NCBI GenBank assembly: GCA_031835245.1
Contig: JAVKOQ010000669.1
Span: 1 to 20,084 of the forward strand
Direction: 5' to 3'
Origin: Balamuthia mandrillaris
Lineage: Eukaryota > Discosea > Longamoebia > Balamuthiidae
Length of the DNA stretch: 20,084 nucleotides
Position 1 is the first letter of the stretch. Every line of letters begins with the position of its first letter. Made by a program: the position numbers and the translations under genes. The notes beneath the pieces are model-generated. The model was not told where the DNA came from. It did not search any database and saw nothing but the letters and a program-made list of their open reading frames with translations. This document shows, piece after piece, positions 1 to 9,900 of this stretch.

Positions 1-19
1 TAACCCTAACCCTAACCCT
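1..19. repeat. terminal telomere repeat (CCCTAA)n
   Basis: Three units of TAACCC begin at base 1, which is the C-rich strand expected at a left chromosome end with TTAGGG telomeres. From 20 to about 86 the DNA still holds degenerate matches such as GCCCTAG, CCTAACC and GCCCTAACC, typical of a decayed telomere-subtelomere border. Only about three perfect units are present, so most of the real telomere is probably absent from the assembly. Confidence 0.93.
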
Positions 20-600
20 GATCTGATCGAAATTTCCTTTAGCCCTAGACCTAACCTAGCTTTGCCCTAACCTTACCTAATGTTTTTCTTTTTTTTTTTT
101 TTTGTACGTCTCTCTTCTTTTCCATCTAGCCTTGTGGTGTTACTTTTTATTTATTGTTGATATATTACATATCTTCTTATTTATTGCAAGGCAGTTGAGC
201 CTTTTGGTCCTTGCTCACTGCACTTTCTCTTTAACCGTTAGTAAATACCTAGTAAATCTGAACAACAATGCTTTAGTTTGTTACTGAATATAATACGTAC
301 TTGAGTTTTATTTGCTTTGTTGTCCACTTGCTCATTCACTCACCTACTCACTCGCTCATTCGCTCAAAAGCTTTTTTATATAACTAATTCATTAGCAAAG
401 ACTTTGTCTTTTTCTACTTTCATCCATTCATTCCTACACAACTAACTTGTTTAAACTAAACATGAATACAAAGCAAACAAACCTTTCTTATTTTACTTTT
501 GTTGTCCTTGTTGTTCATGGTCGGTAATACTGTATATTCTTGTTTTTGAAATGATTGTTAATACTTAAAATCGAGAGAGCGTACTGCTAATATCAGAATG

Positions 601-726
601 ACGTTTGGACAATGCGGCATTAGTGCATAGCACTAAATTTGCAAAGCTCGGCATCGTGAAAGCCTCAGAACGTTTGGACAATGCGGCATTAGTGCATAGC
701 ACTAAATTTGCAAAGCTCGGCGTCGT
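601..726. repeat. 69-bp tandem duplication containing a perfect hairpin
   Basis: The block starting ACGTTTGGACAATGCGGCAT at 601 recurs at 670. The two copies (601-657 and 670-726) are identical over the first 52 bases and then differ by one base. Each holds the perfect inverted repeat TTAGTGC-ATA-GCACTAA, a 7-bp stem with a 3-base loop. It is unlike the surrounding simple repeats and no coding frame is evident. It could be a small-RNA or protein-binding element, or a chance duplication. Confidence 0.85.
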
Positions 727-831
727 AACAACATCTGACCCACAGTACTATTGGTGTTTATAGACTTAGTATTGTTTTTAACTCTTTGTTATCCCAAATA
801 AAAATGTCATATACCTTCATTCCTGAGAAAA

Positions 832-893
832 ACGACCAAAGTCAGAATCATCACGAGAAGTAATGGATTTGCTTCGCAGTTATTTTGGTCGTA
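832..893. repeat. inverted repeat with 9-bp arms
   Basis: ACGACCAAA at 832-840 is the exact reverse complement of TTTGGTCGT at 885-893, with about 44 bases between. It could fold as a hairpin in RNA from either strand. I see no C/D or H/ACA box set, so I do not call it a snoRNA. Confidence 0.5.
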
Positions 894-1031
894 CCGTTAT
901 CACAGCTCGCTCACTTGCTAGTTCACTCGCACTTGATAAAAAAAAAGTCCAACATAGTCTATAATATAAAATAATTGCCATCGCAGGTCTTTTAATTACT
1001 CCATCTATTCCATTTATCCATCCATACATGT

Positions 1032-1337
1032 ATGCGTGTATCAAAAGATGACAAGTGTAAAGTTAGAGGATTCTTTGTTTGCATATCAAGAATGAGAGGG
1101 CCAAAAACAAATACAACCGCTGTTATTCATGTTGCTCTTGCTTCAAAGAAGTATTACTTTCCATCTATTCAATCTTCTTGGTCCGTTGACACTTTAAAAG
1201 CTCTTCCCGAAGAGTCCTTGGCCTTTGATAGTCCAAGTTTTATCTATTTTGCTTTGTTAACAAAGCCATTATTTAGAAGTGAGCAAAAATACAAGCAAGT
1301 AAGCAAGCAAGCAAGTCCTTATGAAACAAAACAATAA
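1032..1337 (+). CDS. small hypothetical ORF (101 codons), doubtful
   Basis: An ATG-initiated frame of 101 codons ending just before an (AAC)n tract. Unlike other open frames in the first 4 kb, its middle part (residues about 20-85) has mixed composition: a patch MRGPKTNTTAVIHVALASKK, then a Ser/Phe/Leu-rich part. The last 15 residues derive from an AAGC-type tetranucleotide repeat and look non-coding. It may be an exon fragment, a decayed gene or chance. No family is recognised and no promoter or intron signal was identified. Confidence 0.22.
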   Translation: MRVSKDDKCKVRGFFVCISRMRGPKTNTTAVIHVALASKKYYFPSIQSSWSVDTLKALPEESLAFDSPSFIYFALLTKPLFRSEQKYKQVSKQASPYETKQ

Positions 1338-1942
1338 CAACAACAACAACAACAACAACAACAAGTCAATGTAGAATAAGCATGTCAGTCAATAGCTGAC
1401 AGAGCCAACCAACGAGTGAGTGAGTGAGTGAATGAGCAAGTGGATGAATGATCAAGTAATTGCCTGTTCCCTGAAGATAAACAAACAAAGCAAAGAGTAT
1501 GTTAGTTAGTTAGTAAGATAACCAGTCAATTTGTCCGTCTATCCATCCATCCATCCGTCCGTCCGTCCGTCCGTCCGTCCGTCCATCCGTCCATCAATCC
1601 ATCTGCCTGCCCACCATCTAGCCCACTATCCATCTGCTCCATTTTTATCTCATGCAGAGGCTGTCAGTTAGTTAAGTAAATAGAACAGCTATATAATTCA
1701 AATAAATAAATAATAATAATAATAAATAAATAATAATAAATAATAATAAATAAATAAATAAATAAATAATAAATAATAAATAACAATAATAATAACAATT
1801 AATGTCAATAATAACAATAAATTTGTTATAAATAAATAATAAGAATAACAATAACAATAATATTAATAACAATAACAAATAAATAACAACAACAACAATA
1901 ACAATAACAAATAAATAACAACAACAAATAACAACAACAAAT

Positions 1943-2025
<83 letters not shown>

Positions 2026-2256
2026 ATAAAAGAGGTGATTCCTTTGAAAATACAGTGCTGAGCAAGCCAATGCTTCTACTCGGGTTTAGTAGGTCAAAAA
2101 AGAGCTCAGCCATAACGAAAAAGGCAAGTAAATGAATGAGTGAGTAAGTGCATGCAATGAGTGAATAGAACGACAATAACAAAGAGAGTTTAAAAGAAAA
2201 GAAAAGAAAAGAAAAGAAAAGAAAAGAAAAGAAAAGAAAAGAAAAGAAAAGAAAAG
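1334..2256. repeat. cluster of microsatellites
   Basis: A run of simple repeats: (AAC)n at 1334-1363, GTGA units near 1415-1430, TTAG units near 1500-1515, CATC/CCGT tetranucleotides at about 1540-1600, interspersed (AAT)n and (AAC)n at about 1698-2026 with a pure (CAA)n core from about 1940, and the pentanucleotide (GAAAA)n at about 2191-2256. Leucine-, valine- or phenylalanine-rich open frames across it are translations of the repeats, not genes. Confidence 0.9.
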
Positions 2257-2289
2257 AAGTATACCAAAAAAACAAGCAAAGCAAAAAAG

Positions 2290-3965
2290 AAAGATGAACA
2301 GGCTAACAAGGCCGTGAAGAGCAGTGAGTACAGTCACAAAGGAAAACAAAGATCATGGAGAGCAGTGCGGCCAGTCACAAAGGAGAAGAAAGAAAGGTCG
2401 TGAAGAGCAGCACGGCCTCTAAGAAGAAAGGTCATGAAGGAAAAACCAAGGCCGTGAAGAGCAGTGAGTGCAGTCACAAAGGAAAACAAAGATCATGGAG
2501 AGCAGTGCGGCCAGTCACAAAGAAGAAGAAAGGTTGTGAAAAGCAGCATGGCCTCAAAGAAGAAAGGTCCTGAAGGAAAAACCAAGGCCGTGGAGAGCAG
2601 TAAGTGCAGTCACAAAGGAAAACAAAGGTCATGGAGAGCAGTACAGTCAGTCACAAAGGAGAAGAAAGGTCGTGAAGAGCAGCACGGCCTCAAAGAAGAA
2701 GAAAGGCCATCTATGAAAGAGAAGAAAAGCACAAAGGAGAAGAAAGGCTGTGAAGAGCAGTACAGCCACGAAGGAAAAGAAAGGCCGTGAAGAGCAGTGA
2801 GTGCAGCAGCCAGCCAGCCGCAAAGGAGAAGAAAGACAGCAAAGAGCAGCCAGTGTGGCCTCAAAGAAGGAGAAAAGCCAGCCAGCAAAGAGGGAAAACG
2901 GCTGTAACGAGCAGTGAGTGCAGTCATAAAGGAGAAGAAAGGCCATGAAAAGCAGCGTGACCTCAAAGAAGAAGAAAGGCCGTGAAGGGCCGTGCGGGCA
3001 CAACGGAGAAGGCCATGAAGAAAAAGAACAGCCAGCGCAACCAAAGAAGAAGAACGGCCATGAAGAGCAAAGCGGTCAGTCGGTCGGTCAGTCAGTCGGT
3101 CGGTCGGTCAGTCAGTCGGTCGGTCGGTCGGTCGGTCGTTCGGTCGGCCAGTCGGTCGGTCGGTCGGTCGGTCGGTCGGTCGGTCGGTCGGTCGGTCGGT
3201 CGGTCGGTCGGTCGCAAAGAAGAAGAAAGGCCGTGAAGGGCAGAGCAATTGCATGCAAAGAAGAAGAAAGGCCGTGATGGAGAAGAAAAGCCACGGAGAG
3301 CAGTGCAATTGCATGCAAAGGAGAAGAAAGGCTGTGAAAAAGAAGAAAGGCCATGGCCATGAAGAACAGTGTCATTACAAAGGGGAAGAAAGGTTGTGAA
3401 GAGCAGCAGTGCAGCCTCCGAGGAGAAGAAAGGCTGTGACGAGCAGTACAGCCACAAAGGGAGAAAAAGGCCGCGAAGAGCAGTGTGGCTGGCTGCGAAG
3501 AAGAAGAGAAGAGCAGTGCGGGGGCCTCAAAGGAGGGGAAAAGTCATGAAGGGAAAGAAAGGCTGTGAAGAACAGTGCAGTCCTAAAGGAGAAGAAAGGT
3601 GATGAAGAGGAAAAAGGCCGTGAAGAGCAGCGCAGCTTCCAAAAAGATGAAGAAAGGCTGTGAAGGGCTGTGCGGGATGGAGAAGGTCATGAAGAAAAAG
3701 AAAAGCCATTAAGAACAGTGCAACCACAAAGAAGAAGAAAGGCCATGAAGGGCAGAGTGGTTGGTCGGTTAGTCGGTCGGTTGGTCGGTCGGTCGGTCGG
3801 TTGGTCGGTCGCCAAGAAAAAGAAAGGCCGTGACGGCGGGGCCGAAAAGCCACAGAGAGCAGTTTGACCACAACAGAGAAGAAAGGCCATGAAGAACAGT
3901 GTGGCTACAAAGAGGAAGAAAGGTGTGACGTGTGGGTCATGAAGAGGGAGGAAGGCCGTGAAGGG
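2290..3965. repeat. degenerate subtelomeric minisatellite, purine-rich top strand
   Basis: The stretch is built from variants of AAGGAGAAGAAAGGCCGTGA followed by AGAGCAGTGCAGCCAC. Adjacent copies can be spaced 37 bp (TGAAGAGCAG at 2751 and 2788), others 40-50 bp. A higher-order block recurs at about 2308, 2448 and 2584, a period of 136-140 bp. Because the basic unit is not a multiple of three, Lys/Glu-rich peptides appear in all plus frames and Phe/Leu/Ser-rich ones on the minus strand. I therefore read it as satellite DNA, although a former Lys/Glu repeat protein cannot be excluded. Confidence 0.8.
3070..3214. repeat. (GGTC)n tetranucleotide tract inside the minisatellite
   Basis: About 145 bp of GGTC with GTCA variants interrupts the minisatellite. 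A second, shorter and more diverged block with GGTT variants lies at about 3758-3812. Both are flanked by the same AAGAAGAAAGGCC minisatellite unit, so the tetranucleotide probably expanded inside one repeat unit and was then copied with it. Confidence 0.88.
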
Positions 3966-4036
3966 TGAGTCCTCGTGCGATCCGTGCCACTTTTATCTTT
4001 CTTTTTTTTTTTTCGGCCTGCTGATTAATTTGTTTT

Positions 4037-4071
4037 CCCTTCCCTGTTACCCCCCTTCCCCCTTCCCCCTT

Positions 4072-4112
<41 letters not shown>
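4037..4112. repeat. CT tract ending in 38 consecutive T
   Basis: A pyrimidine stretch with CCCCTT repeats runs into 38 T at 4075-4112, then an abrupt GC-rich segment with two CCCGG motifs. It sits just upstream of the dioxygenase-like gene and may be part of its promoter, where a poly(dT) tract would exclude nucleosomes. That role is inference. The run length is likely to vary and to be error-prone in assembly. Confidence 0.75.
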
Positions 4113-4114
<2 letters not shown>

Positions 4115-4207
4115 GCCCGGTCGAAAACGGACCCGGAGAAAAAAGAAAATGAAACGTAACAGAGGGGAACTGAAGGAACACTACCAAACGCTAGAGCGAC
4201 AGCTACG

Positions 4208-4464
4208 ATGCCAGCAACAGCAGCAGCAGCAACAGCAGCAACAAGAGAAGGCAGAAAACAAGCGACTGAAGCGCGTACGGCTTCGACAAGCGAAAATGAA
4301 ACGCAGGCACGTCTTTTTAACAGTATTATTGTTGTTATGTTGTTGTTGTTGTTGTTGTTCTTCTTCTTCTTGTTCTTCTTGTTCTTGTTCTTGTTCTTGT
4401 TCTTGTTCTTCTTCTTCTTCTTCTTCTTCTTCTTCTTCTTCTTCTTCTTCTTCTTCTTCTTCTT

Positions 4465-4495
<31 letters not shown>

Positions 4496-5911
4496 TTGGT
4501 TACCATAGGTTGTTTGGTTAACTTTAGGTTTGCTTTCCGCTTTTTGCTCCTCCTTTGTTCATATTGGTGGCATTGTTCTATGCAACTTGACCGACTGTTG
4601 AATTGCAAACGTAGACGAGCAGGGATTCACCTCTCACCTCCATTACCAAAGATAAAGCTACCATTACTTAGTAGCGAGGAAAAGTTACAAGTCCTGTGGT
4701 CAGCACCTCTGACTTTGGAAGAAAGCCAACAATCTGGCCCCTTTTCTTCTTATCGCTTGCTGTCCGCAAAAGACCTGCTGGACTCTTTCCAGTTTGAGGC
4801 CGAAGCTAGTACCCACAGCTTAAAACGACTTTTTCCCTGCAGCAGCAGCGGTGGCAGCAGCGGCGGCGACAAAAACAAGATGAACTCAAAGGCAGCTTAC
4901 AAGTAATTTCTCTTTCTTCTTCTTTATGTTTGTTCTACTCAATGTGTTTTCTTTTTTTCCGTTCTCCTGGTTTGTTCATTGTTTTTTTTCTTTCTTTCTA
5001 TCTCTTCTTTTTCTTTTTCTTTTTCTTTTTCTTTTTTTTTTTTTTACTTTGCTTGCTCTCTTGCTCGCTCGCTCACTCGCTCGCTCACGTTTTTGATAAA
5101 CAGGTTAGCTTATATTTATGTTCCAGTGGATAAGCAACTTAAAGAATGGAAAGAAAGGCATTGTCTCTCCAACCAAGACCTTCACTTGATTATGACCTCT
5201 AGCGGTGGGAACTTGGGCAAAAGAAACAACATTGCCAGTGCAGGGAAGGCAGCTGGCGTGGGAAAGCGACCAGGCACGGACAAAGGATACTTTGGGCTGT
5301 CATATACCCTTGCTCCACGTGGTCCAATTTTTCAGGAATGGCTTTCAAAATGGTGGACGCAGCAACCCTTGCAGTTGAGAACTAGAAGAGAGGAACAAGA
5401 AGAAATGGAGAAAAAGGAAAAGGAAAGTGCAACCACAAAAATGATAACAACAAAGAAGACCATGGAAGAGAAAGAGGAGGAGGAAGAGGAAGCGGACGAG
5501 GACGAGGACGAGGACGAGGAAGAGGAAAAGGAAGAGAACAAGGAAGAAGAAGAGGAAGAGGAAGAGGATAAGGAAGAGGAAAAGGAAAAGGAAGAGGAAG
5601 AGTCAGAAGAAAAACAAAAAGAAAAGAAAAGAAGCACTAGACCTCACTATCACCACAAGGATTTTCCCTACAAGGAACTAAGGAACTTGGAAACTCTCCG
5701 CCCAGATCTCTACGCTTCTTTCGAGTCGTTGGCTTGCATTTTGGCCGCAATAATGCAACAGCACTGCCAAAGGGCTTCAAAGTATCGAAAGAAAACCCTG
5801 AAGAGGCTTTTTTCAACAACTGTAGGAGCATCAATGTCATCTTCATCTCCATTATCATTCTCTTCCTTTTCCTTCTTCCCCTCCTCTTCCTCTTCGTTGT
5901 CATCATCCTCG

Positions 5912-5965
<54 letters not shown>

Positions 5966-6631
5966 GCAGCACTGAAGGAAGGGATAAAGACATCAATAAA
6001 GTGGAAACGCTACCTAGAGGCCGTGGCCATCAGGATGGCCCACAGAGGTACTCTTCTAGGCCAAGGCTTTGCCACAAACCTTATTTTTAGTTGGAATTTT
6101 AGTTCAGCGCCACATGTGGATCCGCAAGATGATGCTAAGGGATTGGCCATTGTGGTTTGGTGGCGCGGTTGGGACCAAAGCAACCGCTGCCCCTACGGCA
6201 GTGATGATGGAAAGCATCGTGCAGCAGGAGAGGTATGGGCCTTTTTTTTCCCTCAATTCTATCGTGCAGTGCGCCTGCATGACCTGGCAACTATTATCTT
6301 CAATTCGGCTGAAGTGTGGCATGGTTCGATCTTTCAAAGAGCTCCGCATTGCACATGTTCAGTTTATGGCTCAATCTCCGCCTTGAACAAACGATTTTTG
6401 AGTGCAATGCACAAGAAAAAGAGCAATGATGACAGCCAGCAACAACAACAACTACCTCCATCACAACTACAACCACAACCACAACCACAACAGCAACAAC
6501 AAAAACAACCCCAACAACAACAACTCTCATCACCACTACTGCCACCACCACTATTGCAAGACTTAACACGATCCTTGTTTGAAATGGCCTCGTACTTTAG
6601 TGCCCCACGAACGACTACAACGACAAAATAA
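4208..6631 (+). CDS. 2OG-Fe(II) dioxygenase, TET/JBP-like, two introns
   Basis: Model: exons 4208-4322, 4509-4902 and 5104-6631, introns GT...AG in each gap; the spliced length is 2,037 nt (678 codons plus stop) and phases agree. The second junction gives a continuous AAYKLAYIYVPV and is well supported. Intron 1 holds the (TTC)n tract that would otherwise encode poly-Phe. The N-terminus is uncertain: ATG 4149 is in another frame, and ATG 4580 is the first start in clearly protein-like sequence. Exon 3 encodes a conserved block (GTDKGYFGLSYTLAP...GPIFQEWLSKWW), an acidic Glu linker, a helical block (HKDFPYKELRNLETLRPDLY), a Ser run from (TCA)n, then the likely catalytic core: FATNLIFSWN, the H-x-D motif in APHVDPQDDAKG, AVRLHDLATIIFNSAEVWHG with the distal His, and CSVYGSISALNKR. 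This order matches the double-stranded beta-helix of Fe(II)/2-oxoglutarate oxygenases. The N...HxD...G...W spacing resembles fungal TET/JBP relatives that oxidise methylcytosine or thymine. The 2OG-binding Arg is not certain. A Gln/Pro-rich tail follows. Prolyl-hydroxylase-like or AlkB-like chemistry is the alternative. Confidence 0.66.
4323..4508 (+). other. putative intron 1 of the dioxygenase-like gene, (TTG)n/(TTC)n
   Basis: It starts GTATTATT and ends ACCATAG. Inside are (TTG)n at about 4329-4358 and (TTC)n with TTG interruptions to about 4494, which serve as an extreme polypyrimidine tract. If retained it would insert more than 30 Phe. Other donors nearby (GTTGTT, GTTATG) or the AG at 4526-4527 are possible, so borders are provisional. 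Confidence 0.45.
4903..5103 (+). other. intron 2 of the dioxygenase-like gene
   Basis: A 201-nt GTAATT...AACAG intron. Removing it joins two protein-like frames in phase (codon AA|G, Lys). It holds CTTTT pentanucleotides at about 5007-5045 and GCTC tetranucleotides at about 5061-5089, both pyrimidine-rich. Confidence 0.75.
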
Positions 6632-6659
6632 CAGTCAGCAGCAAGCAGATTAGAACAAT

Positions 6660-6985
<326 letters not shown>

Positions 6986-6989
6986 ATAT

Positions 6990-9900
6990 TTACAACACTA
7001 ATAAAGGATCCACAAAGTCATCTTCAGCTGTCCTTGAAATAATAACAACATCATCATTAGAATCTTCATCTTCATCTTCCTCTTCAACAACAGCACACTC
7101 CTTCTGTGTGGTCTTTCTTTGAACAGCTGCTCTTTTGCTCTGTTGTCCTTGTCGAAGTCGTCGTCGTCGTTGTTGTGATGATGAGTGTTTATTCCTCCTT
7201 CTTCTCGATTTTAGGGTTGTGGTCCTGCTTTGGTCGTTAGTTTGTCTGGTGGTGGTGGTTGATTGTTGTAGGCCATCCTTTTCCTCGTTTCCCACCCTCG
7301 TGACAGCAACCACAGCACTTCCTCCGCCACCATCCTCACCACAGGTTGAAGAAGTAACAGCCGCAGCCCCAGTCTTTCTTCGTTTTGCTTTGCGAAAACC
7401 AGTGTCGATCTGGTCGTTACCCTCTTGGCTGAAATCTAGAATGCCGATGCAAGGACCGCGAAGACGTTGTTTCGGTTCCATCATCAGCAGATTGTGTAGG
7501 TCCTGGCAATTGTTGCAGTTGTTGTTGTTGTTGTTGTTGTTGTTGTCATTGTTGTAGTGGTGATGATGATAAGGATCCTCCTCTTGTGCCTCTTCGTTGT
7601 TGCTCTCATGGTCGTTGGTGTCGTGGGTAAGAAGGTGACGATGATGGCGAGTAGCACGCCGCTTGTTGTGGGAGTTGGGCATCGAGTGTTGGCCGAGGCG
7701 AGCGAGCTCCTTTGGTAACTGCACCTGCTCCCATTCCACATCATCAACAGTGGTCCTGAGAGGGCGAGCATAGCCCGAAATCTCGAGGTCCCTTTGAAGT
7801 CCTGGGTAATCCCCTTTTGTCATCCCCATGGAGGCCTTCGTGGAACGAGACACTTCTTCATCGTCGTCATCGCCTTCGTTGCTGTCGCTGCTGCTGCTGT
7901 CCTCCTCAGGACTGCTGAAGGCTGCTGAGGAACCGCCACCGCCACTCCCACCGCCACCACCACCGTCGCCACCACCACCACTACCACAACAACGGATAAA
8001 CCAAGCATTTGTTTGGTCTAAAACGGACCTCACTCCTTGTTGCAAAAGCTCATCCACCAGCTGCTGTTGGGTTCTCCATGTTTCCTCAAACGTACTGTAG
8101 CGATTGTAGTTTTCGCGCATAACCATCTCTTGCACGTTCAACAAATCGGCCAGGGCACTCAACCATTTGGAGAATTCCTCGGTGTCCAGGCTACCTTTCT
8201 TGCGGAAAACATCGGTCAAGGTCATCCTTCGGTATTGAATTGGCGTGAGTCCAGCCACATAAGGATTGAAGTCTTGGCCCATCTGACGAACCTCTTGGCT
8301 GAACTGCTTGTACTCCATCGCTTGGCCCTTCCTGTTGATCCACAAAGCCCAAGGATTGAATGGATGTTCCTTGCGACTTTGTTGTCCGGAGGTGGCGCAG
8401 CAATGGTTGTTGCTGTTGTTGTGGTTGTTGCGGCGGTTGCCATGGGTCAGGTTGCGTAGCATCGTCGTGTCACCCTCAGCATGGTTGCTGTCCTCCTCCT
8501 CCTCCTCCTCCTCCTCCTCCTCCTCTTTCACAATCTTCTAGGCAGTGGTCCTCATCCGACATGGTATTCTCTTTATCTTCATCATCATCATCATTGTTGT
8601 CATGAGTGTCGTCGTTGTGTTTGTTGTAGTTATTGCCGTTATCTTCGACATCAGTATTGCCGTTGACAGTTGTTGTTAAGGGACGGTGATGATGAGGAGA
8701 ATGCAAGTGGCTGCTATCGAGTAACGAAGGACGAACCGTACTCAAAAAGTAATCCAACAAAGGTATAAAGCAGGATGGCAAAGGAATCTTATTTGTTTTG
8801 GTTCGAGTTTTTTTCTCTCGAGTGGAGATGATGTAAAGTATCACCTCTTCGTGGCGCTTGTGTGATGAAGCAGCACTAGCCTCAGCTTCAGTAGATAGGG
8901 AAGAGGATGCAGAAGAAGAAGAAGAAGAAGAAGAAGAAGAAGAAGAAGAAGAAGAAGAACAAGAAGAAGAAGCCGAAGATGATGATGATGATGATGACGA
9001 TGTTGAAGGCGAACCCACTTTTAAACGATCGAGTCGTAAACCAGCCACTACTTGTCGTCTCAAACCACCGCAAAAATTCATAAGCAATGTCATCAAACAA
9101 CGTTGAAAAAGCCTTGCTTCCTGTCGTTGAAACAGTAGTTTTTTGGTTTGTAGCCGTTGTCGTTTCTTTCGACGACGTTGCTGTCGCTGTTATAATTAAC
9201 AGAGCCACCATGAAGAAAAAGCAAAGTAAGAAAAGTAAGAAAAGTAGGACTCACTCACCACAAAAACAAACAAACGAAACAAACAAACAAATTATTGCCC
9301 TCCCTAAGCAATGTTTCCTCACCCTAATAAGACGGACAAACAGATAAAACAATAAAAATGGAATCTATCCATCTGTTCATTCTAACCAGCCAGCCAGCCA
9401 GCCAGCCAGATTACCAACCTTTCTTTTAATAGCCTTGCAGGTTAGAGCATGCATCTTGTTCAACATCCAGATGGCAAACACAGCCCTTTCTTCCGCAGTG
9501 ATAAACTTGCCGTTGTTGATCATATCCTTTTCATGGAAAATTTCACTTTGATAGCTGTGGTTTTCGTGCATAGCTTGATTTGCTACTTCTCGAATTAACT
9601 AACCACCAACCTTACATCAGTTATAGAAAGAAACGACAAGAAAGAAAGAAAGAAAGAAAGAAGAAAGAAACAACAACAAGAAATGACAAGAAAGAAACAA
9701 CTACAAAGAAAGAAAGAAAGAAACGACTAGAAAGAAATGACAAGAGAGAAAGAAAGAGACCAAAAGGAAATAGCTACATACGAGACGACAAAATACGATT
9801 TGCCGAACATAACCACGAAATTCAGGTTGGAATGACATCCACCACAGCACTCGTGCCAATATAGCCGCTTTGTTTCGTCGCGTCTTTGCCTGTCCCCAAC

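Larger units (their letters stand above)
20..1031. other. subtelomeric sequence without a supported gene
   Basis: AT-rich DNA with short CT/CA-rich and tetranucleotide stretches, for example CTCACTCACCTACTCACTCG near 340. I see no ORF with protein-like composition. The structured parts are the 69-bp tandem duplication at 601-726 and the inverted repeat at 832-893, listed separately. No tRNA or rRNA signature was found. Confidence 0.5.

Noticed and set aside
832-893. snoRNA or snRNA gene
   Set aside because: Only a 9-bp inverted repeat is present, with no recognisable box motifs.
1672-2349. Long minus-strand Leu/Val/Phe-rich frames
   Set aside because: They are translations of (AAT)n, (AAC)n and (GAAAA)n repeats with no protein-like sequence outside the repeats.
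4149-4508. Plus-strand frame starting MKRNRGELKEHYQ with a Gln run
   Set aside because: The first 55 residues look protein-like, but the frame cannot be joined in phase to the next exon with the best splice sites. I keep it only as an alternative N-terminus.
6990-8531. KDZ-type or other transposase partner for the TET/JBP-like gene
   Set aside because: Fungal TET/JBP genes can sit beside KDZ transposons, but I see no transposase motifs in the neighbouring gene.
7135-8605. Several plus-strand frames rich in Leu, Val, Pro and Ser
   Set aside because: They are antisense to the last exon of the unknown gene and follow its trinucleotide runs.
8858-9106. Plus-strand acidic frame (Glu/Asp run)
   Set aside because: The minus-strand frame here continues a spliced reading from exon 5 in phase, so the acidic frame is its shadow.
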